DNA of 64,000 nucleotides, taken from NCBI GenBank assembly GCA_030435675.1, contig CM059622.1, positions 372,001-436,000 of the forward strand, in the 5' to 3' direction. The position numbers and the translations under genes are program-made. Below the pieces are notes generated by a model that had not been told where the DNA came from, did not search any database, and saw only the letters and a program-made list of their open reading frames with translations. Shown in pieces: positions 32,222-42,481 of this stretch (position 1 is the stretch's first letter; each line of letters starts with the position of its first letter). This stretch comes from Steinernema hermaphroditum. Lineage: Eukaryota > Nematoda > Chromadorea > Rhabditida > Steinernematidae.

Positions 32222-33500
32222 ATGACCTCGATCAACGTACAGCAGATCGGAGACTCGGAAATCGTGTGGGACTCCGTGGGCAGGCTCTACCAGCTGGAGA
32301 ATATTGTGGAAGCGCGCACGCTCGGCTGCTGCATTCATCCCGGCTGCAAAGCGTTCATCTATATGGCACGGCAGGGCGATCTCCGTTTCAGCTACCTGAT
32401 TACTAAACACCAATGCGATAAGGGGGGAGCAAAGCAGGCAAACGAGACGGAAAAGGAGAAAACCGATATGCAGACCCAGGTCGACTGGGCTGACTTGGAT
32501 GAAAACGTGGACGATGAGGAAGAACACACGGTAAGAAAGAAAGCAACACCTTATGGGTAGGTCCAGCCTCGAGAAAAATCTTTAAATTACACTAAGAAAT
32601 GGTTTCTTTTTGCAAAAAAAAATATAATATTTGTCGTAATGCACCAAATGACGCGCATTGAACTGTTTGATGATAGCGCACGAGATACTACTGCCATGCA
32701 ATTTCAGCAGAAGAAATGCTTGTTCCGCGTCAAGATCGAAGGTAGCCTGCAGGCCGACCACGAAACTTGCTTCAACGTCGTCTCCACCTTCACCGCTCCC
32801 AAGCTTCTTTCGGATGCAATCGGCCAAATGATCTGTATTCCCACGGCTCCCGAGTGCTTCGTCGAGGTCAGCCGCTGGGATGCGGACTTCAATACGTATT
32901 CGAAGATGTGCGACGATGAAATTCTGACTGCTTACTGTGAAGAAGGCTGCAGGTACAAAGTCGTTTGCCATACGGAGGCGCCCGAGACAACCATTATGGC
33001 CGGGTGGATGGTGAAGATTAGCGAATGTTCGGTCAGTCTTTCAGTATTTCAAATCTGAATTTCAGTTTTAGGAAATTGAGTTGGGAGAGACCTCTTCGCT
33101 TAAAACGACGTCCACGGCTTCCATCTGCTCCGATGCTGATTCGGAATCCTCCTTGTATGAGCCACAGTCGCCATCTCGTATTTCGAGCTACTCGTCGGAA
33201 TCCAGTCTGATTTGCGAACGTTTTACCTACAGTATGTTTATTTTAACAATGAACCGATTTAATGGTCGTCCTTTAGGTATGCCGCCTGTTGAGGCATTGA
33301 CGCAAACCCAGGCGGTTACCCCGTACAAGCGCGAGAAGCGGCTTGAAGCAGTCTTTCGGAAAGCACCAACCCCGGAGCTGTACAAGCTGATTGACTTGTC
33401 TTTCACGCTTGACATGTCCATTTCTGAAATCCGCGAGTGGTTTGGACGGCGTCGAGCTCAAGAGCTGGCTGAGAAGCGCCAAAGCACTTCGTCCTGCTAA
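32222..33500 (+). CDS. FLYWCH-like zinc finger plus divergent homeodomain protein, member 1
   Basis: Exons 32222-32530, 32708-33031, 33072-33231 and 33277-33500 give 338 residues. An N-terminal module places Cys37-x4-Cys42-x20-His63-x-Cys65 after VGRLYQLEN, the layout of a FLYWCH-type zinc finger. Exon 2 encodes a second conserved block with KKCLFRVKIEG, ECFVEVSRWDADF, YSKMCDDEIL and VVCHTEAPE. A Ser/Thr-rich linker follows. The last exon ends in a homeodomain-like three-helix segment: KREKRLEAVFRKAP, LIDLSFTLDMSISEIREWF, GRRRAQE. The helix-3 WF..RR core is kept, but the usual Asn51 position is replaced. It is probably a nuclear DNA-binding protein. I know of no described family with this architecture. 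Sister genes lie at 35813 and 37689. Confidence 0.75.
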
Positions 33501-34002
33501 ATGTAATCGTGAACAGGAGCGCAAAATAAAGATACATTTATGGTCGGAAGTTTTGCTAAATAATAAGCAAAGCTGAGCTGTAATTTCGATCATCTCATTT
33601 TCTCCTCCTCCGATTGAACGTTAATAACCGTCCTTGGAAGGATCTAATTACCGCAGTCTAACAGGGCGGGACATTGCAGCAGCTGGATTTTGTTGGAGAA
33701 ACGCGAAGGAGCTTACAAGGGAAAAAGGTACTTCTAAAAGTCGGAAATCGGAACTTGCGGGTTGACTAATGTGCGATGTTTCCAACGCGTTTGAATTGGT
33801 CTCACAGCGAGCAGAGCTAGATACTGTAACTGATCATTCGTAACGTTTGTGCTGGGCTGTCCCGGTTTTCCCTTCATTTCGTCGGTTCGTCGGCGTTAAT
33901 TATGTGAGGCGATTTAATTAGGCCACGCGATAAGTTTTGTTTATAATTGTGGCTAAGATGTTTCATGATTTCAGGTTGCCGAAAAATTAATCCATAACAA
34001 AT
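33501..34002. other. Spacer before the VIG-1-like gene
   Basis: AATAAA at about 33524 serves the preceding gene. An acceptor ATGATTTCAG at about 33966-33975 lies shortly before the next start and may be a trans-splice site. Nothing else is recognised. Confidence 0.45.
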
Positions 34003-34665
34003 ATGGAGTACGGCATCAACGTTGCTAACAAATACGGGTACTTATCTGACGATGGTAAGAATTTGGTTCTTGCTTGGCCTAGAGTAAACTTTCTGTTTGT
34101 AGAAGCCGAGAACAACTCTGTGCTCCTGAAGAAGGCGATTGACAAGAAAAACGCCAAACTCGCTGAGGAGAAGAAAATCGCCTCTGAACGAGTCGCCGCC
34201 GAAGCCGCCGCTGCTCTCGCTGCCGCTACTGAAGCTGCTAACGCCGACCTCAAGCAAAGCCGCAAGAGCAACGAAGGTGCTACCCGTCGTGGAGGTCAAG
34301 GAGGACGTGGACGTGGACGTGGTGGTCGTGGAGCTGGACCCCGCAGCGAACGTCGCGAAGCGACCGAAAGCCGTGGCGCAGCTCGTGAAGGCGGACGTGG
34401 CCGTGGACGTGGTGGTCGCGGAGCTGGACCCCGCAGCGAACGTCGCGAAGCGACCGAAAACCATGGCGAAGCGACCGAAAGCCGTGGCGAAGCGACCGAA
34501 AGCCGTGGCGCAGCTCGTGAAGGCGGACGTGGCCGTGGACGCGGCGGCCGTGGAGCTGCTTCCCCTCGTGAAGAGCGCCCTGTAGCGCCCAAGGTGGAGG
34601 AGGTAGTCGACCTGAAGAGCACAGAAGCGTTCCCGTCTCTTGCCAGCAAAGTCAGAAAGCACTAG
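34003..34665 (+). CDS. vig-1: VIG-1/SERBP1-like RGG-repeat RNA-binding protein
   Basis: Exons 34003-34054 and 34103-34665 (48-nt intron) give 204 residues. The spliced N-terminus GINVANKYGYLSDDEAENN resembles the Stm1/VIG N-terminal motif. A Lys/Ala-rich coiled region follows. Three RGG/RGRGRGGRG boxes are each separated by PRSERREATESRGAAREGG-type linkers. The C-terminus has VVDLKSTEAFPSLASK. Relatives bind mRNA and ribosomes, and VIG-1 is found with Argonaute complexes in nematodes and flies. Internal units of about 96 bp are repeated at DNA level (34300-34400 against 34396-34550), so copy number may vary. An antisense frame and another sense frame are also open here as a by-product of the repeat. 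Confidence 0.72.
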   Translation: MEYGINVANKYGYLSDDGKNLVLAWPRVNFLFVEAENNSVLLKKAIDKKNAKLAEEKKIASERVAAEAAAALAAATEAANADLKQSRKSNEGATRRGGQGGRGRGRGGRGAGPRSERREATESRGAAREGGRGRGRGGRGAGPRSERREATENHGEATESRGEATESRGAAREGGRGRGRGGRGAASPREERPVAPKVEEVVDLKSTEAFPSLASKVRKH

Positions 34666-35812
34666 GACACAAAGAAATTTGTTATCGTTGTTATTATATG
34701 ACCAAAATAAATGTTGTTGCTCATTGTGCTTGTTGTCGTCTCGTTTCTCTTCTGGTTGGTCGTGCAGATGTGGAAGTTAGCTCTGCTTATTTCTCAAAGT
34801 CATGTTCGAATTGCTTTCAACCAAACCTCATCTCGGCTTACCACGTCTATTCATTTGCCTTACAAAGATTCTAGGTTGGGGCAGATGCGTTTCCTTCACT
34901 GCGCTGTCTATCAGAAGGCAGAAATGCTGGCCGATCGCCTACCGCAACACTGATGTTTTCTGTCTCTGTTTATGTCAGACCGAGGACGCTCTTTTTCTGT
35001 TGGTGGAGGGGGGAATTGTAGAGATGAGCTTGGGTCCTAATACGACCGTCTGAGCTGTGTCTCTGTCTCTGAAAGACCGATGTGTTTCATTTAATTGTCT
35101 ATGTGTATTTGTTGCGTATTTAAAGAGTGAGTCGCAGAAGCGACAGCTCGGCTCCGGAGAAAGGTTATTTTGTTGAAACGTCTTCCCTCGTTATGCTTGC
35201 GAAGGGGGAAATACTCGAGGAGCCAGAGGTTGTTCAGAAGGCAAGTATTAAGTATCTTTCACAAGGTCGCCGTCACCGGCGCCGTCTCCGGCGGCTGTTC
35301 ACATGCAAAACGGTGCCGTAAGGGCACCTTGTGAAAGAGCCATTATGCAGTTTTGTGGCTAGTGGATTCTACTCGCAACCTCTTTTTAGCTTCGCGAACA
35401 ACGACGCAACCAAAAATCGAGTCTTTCCCTCTTACACGCGCTAGCTGGCAGTGATAGTCAGAATACCGTGGAAGGAGTCCGGTATCTTCCGGAAACTCGG
35501 ACGGACAGAGCACCCGTCTCCTTAGCTTTGTTTAGTACTGATCGTGAGGTCACTCTCGGACCGACCTTTGCCCACCCCTGCTGCAGGCATCTTTTCCGGA
35601 GCAGCCCTTATGGATTTTCAACGCTACTTCTTTCTCTTCACCTCCGACCGAACTTTGGTGTTCGTGCTGCAAAAAACACGCACATGACCTAGAAACGCCT
35701 TTTCCCTGTCTATCGAATTTGCAGAAATGTCTACATTCACAGACAGACATGTAAACGATCCCTCGCCTCACTTCAACTCGTCCACCTGCTCCGAGTCGGT
35801 CCTTCATCTTTA
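34666..35812. other. Spacer with a long hairpin
   Basis: About 1.1 kb without a supportable coding gene. A stable hairpin lies at 35256-35337 (separate entry). The last part presumably carries the promoter of the next gene. Confidence 0.45.
35256..35337. ncRNA. 82-nt hairpin, possible structured RNA
   Basis: CTTTCACAAGGT (35256-35267) pairs perfectly with ACCTTGTGAAAG (35326-35337), and the GC-rich interior (CACCGGCGCCGTCTCCGGCG) can fold further. The size suits a small structured RNA or precursor. No known RNA family is recognised and transcription is not shown. Confidence 0.3.
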
Positions 35813-36917
35813 ATGAGTGAGTGATGCCGCTTTCGCTCGTTTACCACCTTTCGCTCGTTGCAGAATCTTTGGCGCTCACGTCGATTGAGGTCACTGAGCA
35901 CAGCGAAACAGCGCGCGACTTCTTCGGACACTTTTACAGATTGGAGAACGCAACCGCCAGTCGCACTCTTGGATACTGCGCTGAGCAGCAATGTCGGGCG
36001 CTGCTTTACGTGGTGCGCGAACCTGAAAACTTGATTGGCTACCTCGTCACAAACCACAAGTGCGGCAAGAAGAAGGCTGAGACGAATGAGAGCGCTAGCG
36101 ATGTTAAGCTCGAAGAGAAGACGGTGCAAACTGAGAATTCTCAGGAAGCGAAGTTGGATGAGGAGGTAAGGAAATTATCCCTGATGCTTATCCAGCCCAT
36201 ATTTCAGGCCAGGAAATGCTTGTTCCAAGTAGAAGTTAAAGGAAAGACCGGCGAAAAGTCGGTATTTTTCGACATCGTCAAAAAAATCGCCCCTCAAGTG
36301 GGAATCCTGTCCGCTATCCAGAGTTACATTTGTGAATCTACCGCTCCGATAACGTTCGTCGAGGTTAGCCGCTGGGATTCCGAGTTCGAAGTGTATTCGA
36401 AGTTGAATGGCGATGAAATTCTGACTGGATGCTGCGACAGTGAGAAGTATCGCGTGATTTGCCACACCGAAGAGCCGCGTTGTGGAACTTACACCGGCTG
36501 GATGATGAAACATCCTTTCAAGGAGGTCGTTTTGTTTTCCTTTGTTTCATATTAATAACTCGTTCGACTTTAGGAATCAATCGACACGCCTAATGTTGAT
36601 ATCAACTCGTCAGTCCAGCCTTGCTCGTCGGGTTCCAACTACAGTGACAAGAATCAAGGTGATCTTGTTAGGGTCCAATTACATAAATCTTTTTTATAGC
36701 ATATCAGAAGAGTGGTTTGACCAACTCTCAAAACACAGAGAAGACCCTCGAAGAAGCATACTTGAAGACGCCCTTTCCCGACACCAACATGATCCTTGAT
36801 CTGGCCTTGGTTCTGAATATGTCGTTGAGTGACGTACGGAGTTGGTTTAGTCAGCGCCATTCAAAATCGATGGGGCAGAAGCGCTCCCACGCTGGAATGG
36901 AACACAAACAGCTCTAA
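35813..36917 (+). CDS. FLYWCH-like zinc finger plus divergent homeodomain protein, member 2
   Basis: Proposed exons 35813-35816, 35864-36165, 36208-36525, 36574-36658 and 36700-36917 give 308 residues. The four-base first exon (ATGA) with a 47-nt intron is an inference. A start at 35824 in the unspliced frame is the alternative. The zinc-finger spacing Cys40-x4-Cys45-x20-His66-x-Cys68 is identical to member 1. Exon 3 repeats the middle block (RKCLFQVEVKG, TFVEVSRWDSEF, YSKLNGDEIL, VICHTEEP). The final exon holds the homeodomain-like LEEAYLKTPFPDTN, LALVLNMSLSDVRSWF, SQRHSKS. Intron positions flank the same modules as in member 1, so the two are clear duplicates, although protein identity looks low. 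Confidence 0.72.
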
Positions 36918-37688
36918 ATAGTTTAATACTCCAACAAAGTGACATTTGTGTCGCCTATAGAGATAAATATCTATTACTACAACTATTTACATTAACAAAT
37001 TATCATGCAGTTTCGGAGATACCGTAACGCCAATAACATAGTTTGTACCCGATTGCAAAAGCCAATGAAATAATCACTGCCCTCTTTGCAAGCCTCAAGA
37101 AACCACTCGTTTGTGGTTTCGACTCTACCTTCGGAATTGTCTAAAACATCTCAGTAAGAAAAGTTGCCCCTCGGATATCACTCAACTCGTCTCGTTTCGA
37201 ATTCGCAGTTGCTGGTGAAGACGCTGAAGGCAGTAATCGGCCCAAGATAATAGCCCACGTGGGATTGACGAAGAAGAGCATGTAGCGGAGCGCCCAAAGT
37301 GTCGTAGAAATTCCCCATCTAATCCAACCGTCTTTTGTAGTGGGTGCATGTTGATGAACCTAAACCAGGATCAAAAATCAAGAAAATAGTGAAGTAGTGA
37401 ATGCACCTGGGGCGGTTCATTTGGAGATGCCGAGTCTTGATAGTATTTGGGCAGGGGCATTCCGGTTATGGTGCTGACTATTCGAAGAGCGCACTGGACC
37501 GTCCACCACGTCCACAGGCGCACAAGTTGGAGGGCGCTGTATCGGGCCTGAAGGCATTGTTTTACACCACTACACAATCAGCGAAACCGTCGGAAATGAG
37601 CGTCTGAATGCGACCGCTCCCACCGTCTGCAGACGACGCACAGGAAACTCCAATTGTGCGAGGGCAGTCTGCAGACAAAGAAACCTAC
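36918..37688. other. Stretch with ambiguous minus-strand coding
   Basis: Two minus-strand frames could hold exons: 37577-37425 ending PKYYQDSASPNEPPQ, followed after an intron at 37424-37378 by a frame with a hydrophobic stretch near WALRYMLFFVNPTWAIILG (stop about 37190). The splice chain to the FLYWCH-like exon at 37689 cannot be closed with confidence, so I do not call a gene here. Confidence 0.35.
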
Positions 37689-37904
37689 CCGGTGTGATTT
37701 CGGATCGTGCTTCGTGATGAGGAGACCCTTCGACGACGATCGATGCTGTACCAGCATGATTGCTGGGCAGTTCCTGGCACTGCACTGGAAATACACCGAA
37801 TCGTCGAGTTCCATGATCCTTCGGAAGGGTTGACTGTCGGCGACGGACAGGAGACTCCCATCGTACGCGTTCAGTGAGATTTCTTGGAAGGCTGGGCTGC
37901 CCAT
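37689..37904 (-). CDS. FLYWCH-like exon, third family member (partial or diverged)
   Basis: An open exon of 72 codons runs from an ATG two bases after a TTTCAG acceptor to a GTAGGT donor. It carries Cys41-x4-Cys46-x19-His66-x4-His71 within YFQCSARNCPAIMLVQH and LLITKHDPKSH, matching LITKH/LVTNH of the two neighbours. No middle block or homeodomain follows in a clear frame: splicing to later acceptors gives only short tails. It may be a truncated relative or the end of a gene I cannot complete. Confidence 0.45.
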
Positions 37905-38190
37905 CGCTGAAACTGACAGAAATGAGAATGTGTCAACAGCGCTGGAACATAAAGATGGTGCAGAAAAACCACTTCTCAAGGTCTCCAAGAAAACGAGCGG
38001 AACAGGAACTGTCAGAGTTCTACGCGTGGTCTCAACACGAAATTTCCAAATAACGAAAATAAGATGGCGCCGATGTTCTTGTTTCTATCATCTTTTCTCT
38101 GTCGTCGTTTTGCATAGCTTCTTCCCCTCCTAGTCCAGCCATATAGAGCATCTCTTTTAGGGTTTGTCCTGTTTTCGCACCCTCGATAAC

Positions 38191-40610
38191 ATGGACGCCG
38201 TGGAGCGCCATCGTCAGGAAAAGAGGGATGCGCGGAAAGCTGAGAAGCGCCAGATCAAGGAGACAGAAACAGAGGAGGAGCGACGACAGCGGAGACTGTT
38301 GAAGAAACAACGAAAGGTGAGTGCTTCTGTTGAGTGTAAACATTTTAATGGATTTGTAATATAGGATGAGAAACGACGAGAGCGTGAACAACAAGATGAG
38401 CCGGTTTCGTCGATCGGATATACGAACATGAACAATCCGTTCAACGATCGCAACCTCACAGACACGTTCGTGTGGAAGAAGAAGCATGAATCCGAAGGAC
38501 GCAAGAATGTCTCCTACAAGTCGATGGAAAAGCTGTAAGTGCAGCAGAATGGTCTAGACAGGGGTTTGCAGGACAAAGAGACAAAGAGACAAGTTGTCGC
38601 TCGCAAACTGTGGTTATTCTGTCTTTTTATTGCTGAATATACTGCTGAATCGGTCGTAAAGGGACTGTTTTCTAAAACTCGACATTATGCGAGACTAGAC
38701 AAGGGTATTCGGATTGCTTGTTGATTGTAGTGAATTTGCTCAGAGTGTGCTTTGGAGATCCACCTGAACTTTTATGGTACGGAAACACATCATAAGTCCA
38801 AAATCTCTTGCAAATCTCTGGAGATTATTCACAATATTATGATGTCAGCTGTTTAGGCACCGTGACAAGATCGCTCGCAACATCGACGAAATGCAAGAAC
38901 TTCGCCGGAACCGCGCAGCCCGAGACGCAGCTCGTGAAGACATTGAAATGATGAATAGAGAACAAGAACGCTCCCAGTACTCGGAGTGGCAGAAGACAGA
39001 ACGCGAATTCGAAATCACGCAGGCGAAGGCGCGCACCATGATTCGCATCAAGGAGAACCGTTCAAAGCCGATCGACCTGCTGTACCGTTTCGTCAAGCAT
39101 AGCAATGGACCTGTCACTGATGAAGACGAGATGCCGCCATTCGTCGTCGAAGATCCGCTTTCCTACATCAAAGGCTGCTCCATTAACGATCTGGAAGATC
39201 TTGTCGTTGATGTGAAGGCGATGGCCTCTATCGATGCTCAAAAGAATCGCGGTTTCTGGGGAGATATCCATTCGGTTGTCGAAGATGAACTCCGTCTCAA
39301 GCAGGGCCAGAGCGGCAGCTCGCTTTCTTCGGTGCACAGTTCGCTCCACGCTGATGTACTCAAGATCTTCAAAGGAAAGTCGCTGGAGGAGCTCCGTCGG
39401 CTCGAGGAGCAGATCAGGTCAAAAATTGCGAATCGTGACTCTGGAACAAACGTCTCCTACTACGAAGATATGCTACGCTATCTCGTGGTGTATATCGCCC
39501 GACTTCGTCTCAAGGATCGCTACTCCGATCTTCTGAAGAAAAAGTTGGCACAGATCAAAGCAGAACAGTCAGAGAAGATGGATGTTATTGCGAAGGAGGT
39601 CAAGAAGGAGCCAGGAGTCGCTGTTGCTGAGCGGAAATACAGTATCCCTGAGGAGATCGATGACGACAAGGCACAACAGATCGTCCGTGACAACGTAGTG
39701 TTACCGGTTACGGCAGCACAGATGAAGGCGTTCGATGACGAGGAGCGCGAAGTCCAGTGGCAGCAGCTCTCAGAAGAACAAGCTGTCGCCATGTCACTTG
39801 CCTACTATGAATCCGGGCAATATAGTCCCACATATGGCGATGAGTCGGACACCATGCCAGGAATCGAAATTCTTGATCCAGAAGAAGATCTGAATAATCG
39901 GCGCGCCATGCAGCAGAATTGGAAGAACGCAGGAATCTCGGCGATGTCGAGCCGCGAAGTGGAGATGATGAGCATCGCGAAGAAAGACATGGGCGGAGAC
40001 GAATCAACGTTCGCCGTGGAGGAGAATCTCGGCGACCAGAGGTTGCTGTGGACGGACAAGTATCGACCACGCAAGCCACGATATTTCAACCGTGTGCACA
40101 CGGGATTCGACTGGAACAAGTACAACCAGACTCACTACGACATCGACAACCCACCTCCAAAGATCGTGCAGGGATATCGGTTCAATGTAAGTGCTTATCT
40201 AATGTCTCGTCTCGTTGAGAAGTTCTGTCTGAGACGGGTTACGTCAAGTCACTCATTCACTTTTGAACTGATTGAACTAAAATTTTTCTTATTTCTGTTT
40301 TGAGTCTAGATTGACCGGTTGTTTGTCAAGTACAGAACATACATACACGATGCTTACTGGATTTTTTTTTCAGATCTTCTACCCGGATCTACTGGATAAC
40401 ATGGACACACCTTCCTTCACCGTTACCCAGTGCGACGACCCGGACTTTGCTATCATACGCTTCAAATCCGGTCCACCATACGAAGACATCGCCTTCAAGA
40501 TAGTTAATCGTGAATGGGAAATCAACCACAAACACGGCTACAAGTGTCAGTTCCATAATGGCGTCTTCCAGTTGTGGTTCTTCTTCAAACGTTATCGTTA
40601 CCGTCGTTAG
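38191..40610 (+). CDS. cacn-1: Cactin, spliceosome-associated nuclear protein
   Basis: Exons 38191-38316, 38365-38534, 38857-40186 and 40374-40610 give 620 residues, in the family range. It opens with a Lys/Arg/Glu-rich coil (RRQRRLLKKQRK), then SIGYTNMNNPFNDRNLTDTF typical of cactin. The middle coiled-coil region carries DLLYRF and the DPLSYIKG..DLEDL block. The highly conserved C-terminal domain runs YRPRKPRYFNRVHTGFDWNK, YNQTHYDIDNPPPKIVQGY and FYPDL to the end WFFFKRYRYRR. Cactin works in pre-mRNA splicing and in nematodes affects gonad migration and telomeres. AATAAA signals lie at about 40646 and 40672. The next gene starts only 152 bp later. Confidence 0.97.
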
Positions 40611-40761
40611 AGTGTGAGTTCTGTGGTTGTACAGATATATTTTGAAATAAACTGGTTGCTTTCGGTGGAAATAAAGCGGTGTTTTGTCGGTTATCGTAAT
40701 CCTGTCCAATCTAACTGTCTAGCTTCGATTCTGTGTCCAGTTTGTATCGCTTCTTCTTCAG

Positions 40762-42070
40762 ATGGGGAGGCTGCTCAACAGGATATCGTCGAACCTGTTG
40801 ACGCTTCACGCACGGAAGGCGTCATCGTCGACGGTTCCCGGTTCTGTCAAGGTGTGCCTGTCTATTCGTCTAGCAATTTACAGATAATCGTCTATTTAGG
40901 TGTTTGACCGGCAGATGAAGCGGCAGCAAAGGAACTGGGCCGCCGCAAGCTCTGACTACGACGTGTGTCAGTACGTGAAAGATGAAATAGCTTACCGCGT
41001 CGCTGACAAAGTGTACGATCTGACGAAATTCAACGAAGTATGCTTGGATCTTGGCTGTGGAGGAGGCCATATTGCGCCGAACCTGATCAAGGAGAACGTG
41101 GGAATGTTGCTGCAGTGTGACATGAGTGAAGGATTGGTGCGAAGAAGTCACTCCGCTGGAGATGTCGAGGTAAGCGATCGTGAAACCCAGAGTGTCGGTA
41201 TGCTCGGTGCTTAGACAAACCAACCGGTTGGTTTCAGACTGTTTTGTAAAGTGAACACTCTGGTGTCCTAGACTCTGCAAAATGGGAGGATCAACATAGA
41301 CAGCGTCTGTAGACTCAACGTTGTCTATTTGTCTCTCAGGTGACATGGTCTTAATCCAGCTTTTTTAGATTCCAACTCTCCGCATCGTGGCCGATGAAGA
41401 ACTCGTGCCGTTCCGGAGCTCATCCATCGATCTTATCCTCACGAGCCTTTCCGCTCATTGGATCAACGATCTCCCAGGCTGGTTCCGTCGCTGCTTCCAA
41501 GTTCTTCGACCCGACGGCGCAATAATCGGAGCGATGCTCGCTGGCGACACGCTGTTTGAGCTACGCTGCTCGCTCCAGTTGGCCGAAATGGAGCGTTTGG
41601 GAGGAGTCGGCGCCCACGTGTCACCTTTTGTCCAGCCTCAAGACGTCGGATCTCTGATGAACCGCGCGGGTTTCGATATGATCACACTGGATACCGATGA
41701 AATTGAGGTTCAAACGATCGAGTAACGGGCTATTCTTGAACAAGTGACATTCCAGATCGGCTACCCGAATATGTTCGCGCTCCTCTACGACCTTCAGTGC
41801 ATGGGCGAGTCGAACGCTGTCTCGAAAAGAGCAGCGCATCTCCGAAGGGACATACTCATCGGCGCTGACAGCATCTACCGGACGATGTACGGCGGCGAGG
41901 GAAAGTATCCAGCGTCATTCCAGATCATCTCGTTCATCGGATGGCGTCCCGGTCCATTGATGCCGAAGGCCGCGAAGCGAGGGTCGCAGAATGTTTCGTT
42001 AAAGGATCTGTCGAAGATCATCGAGAATCCTTCGATGATTCCACCTCCTAGTGATAGCAAGAAAGAATGA
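40762..42070 (+). CDS. ndufaf5: NDUFAF5, mitochondrial complex I assembly factor (SAM-dependent enzyme)
   Basis: Exons 40762-40851, 40900-41169, 41369-41707 and 41756-42070 give 337 residues. The N-terminus (MGRLLNRISSNLLTLHARKA) is a good mitochondrial presequence. VFDRQMKRQQRNWAA leads to the SAM-binding motif I LDLGCGGG (79-86). Later blocks include SIDLILTSLSAHWINDLPGW, FRRCFQVLRPDGAIIGAMLAGDT, GFDMITLDTDEIE and YPNMFALLYDLQCMGESNA. The last intron uses GAG|GTTCAA, which restores the family sequence and avoids a TAA. NDUFAF5 hydroxylates an Arg of NDUFS7 during early complex I assembly. TCTTCTTCAG directly precedes the ATG, and the 152-bp gap from cactin suggests an operon. Confidence 0.96.
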
Positions 42071-42187
42071 TAAAAGATAGCTGTTTTCTGTATGTGTTGA
42101 GAAGATTGCACTTAGGACGTAGGCTGGACATAATTCCCCACGACGCTAAGAAGAAATAGCTGTTGCCAATATTGCTCAAAAAAGTTA

Positions 42188-42259
42188 TTCCGATGCCGGG
42201 AATCGAACCCGGGCCTTGCGGGTGAGAGCCGCAAATCCTAACCACTAGACCACATCGGA
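42188..42259 (-). tRNA. tRNA-Glu (CTC)
   Basis: The minus strand folds into a full cloverleaf: acceptor TCCGATG pairs with CATCGGA. The D-arm region is TGGTCTAGTGGTTAGGATT. The anticodon loop CTCTCAC gives CTC. The T-arm GGTTCGATTCC is canonical. No intron, 72 nt, discriminator A. Confidence 0.95.
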
Positions 42260-42409
42260 CATGACGGTGCCCCTCTCTGCATTCGATATGAGCATACATC
42301 TCGCTATTCTAAAGTCAGTATCTCGGCATATCTCAATTTAATCGCGAAAGGAAAGGAAAAAGCGGATAAAAGCGAAGTGGAAACGACGTTGGAAGAAAAG
42401 AAAAAGTTT

Positions 42410-42481
42410 TGACCCCGACGTGATTCGAACACGCAACCTTCTGATCTGGAGTCAGACGCGCTACCGTTGCGCCACGGAGTC
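42410..42481 (-). tRNA. tRNA-Trp (CCA)
   Basis: Minus strand: acceptor GACTCCG pairs with CGGGGTC. The A-box is TGGCGCAACGGTAGC. The anticodon stem-loop GTCTGACTCCAGATCAG has CCA. The T-arm is GTTCGAATC. A T-run just beyond serves as pol III terminator. 72 nt, no intron. Confidence 0.95.

Noticed and set aside
34042..34662. Antisense and alternative sense frames over the RGG gene
   Set aside because: They are products of the internal DNA repeats. The spliced plus-strand frame matches the VIG-like N-terminus.
38032..38205. Minus-strand frame overlapping the cactin start
   Set aside because: No donor with consensus to link it to the FLYWCH-like exon, and it overlaps the well-supported cactin first exon.
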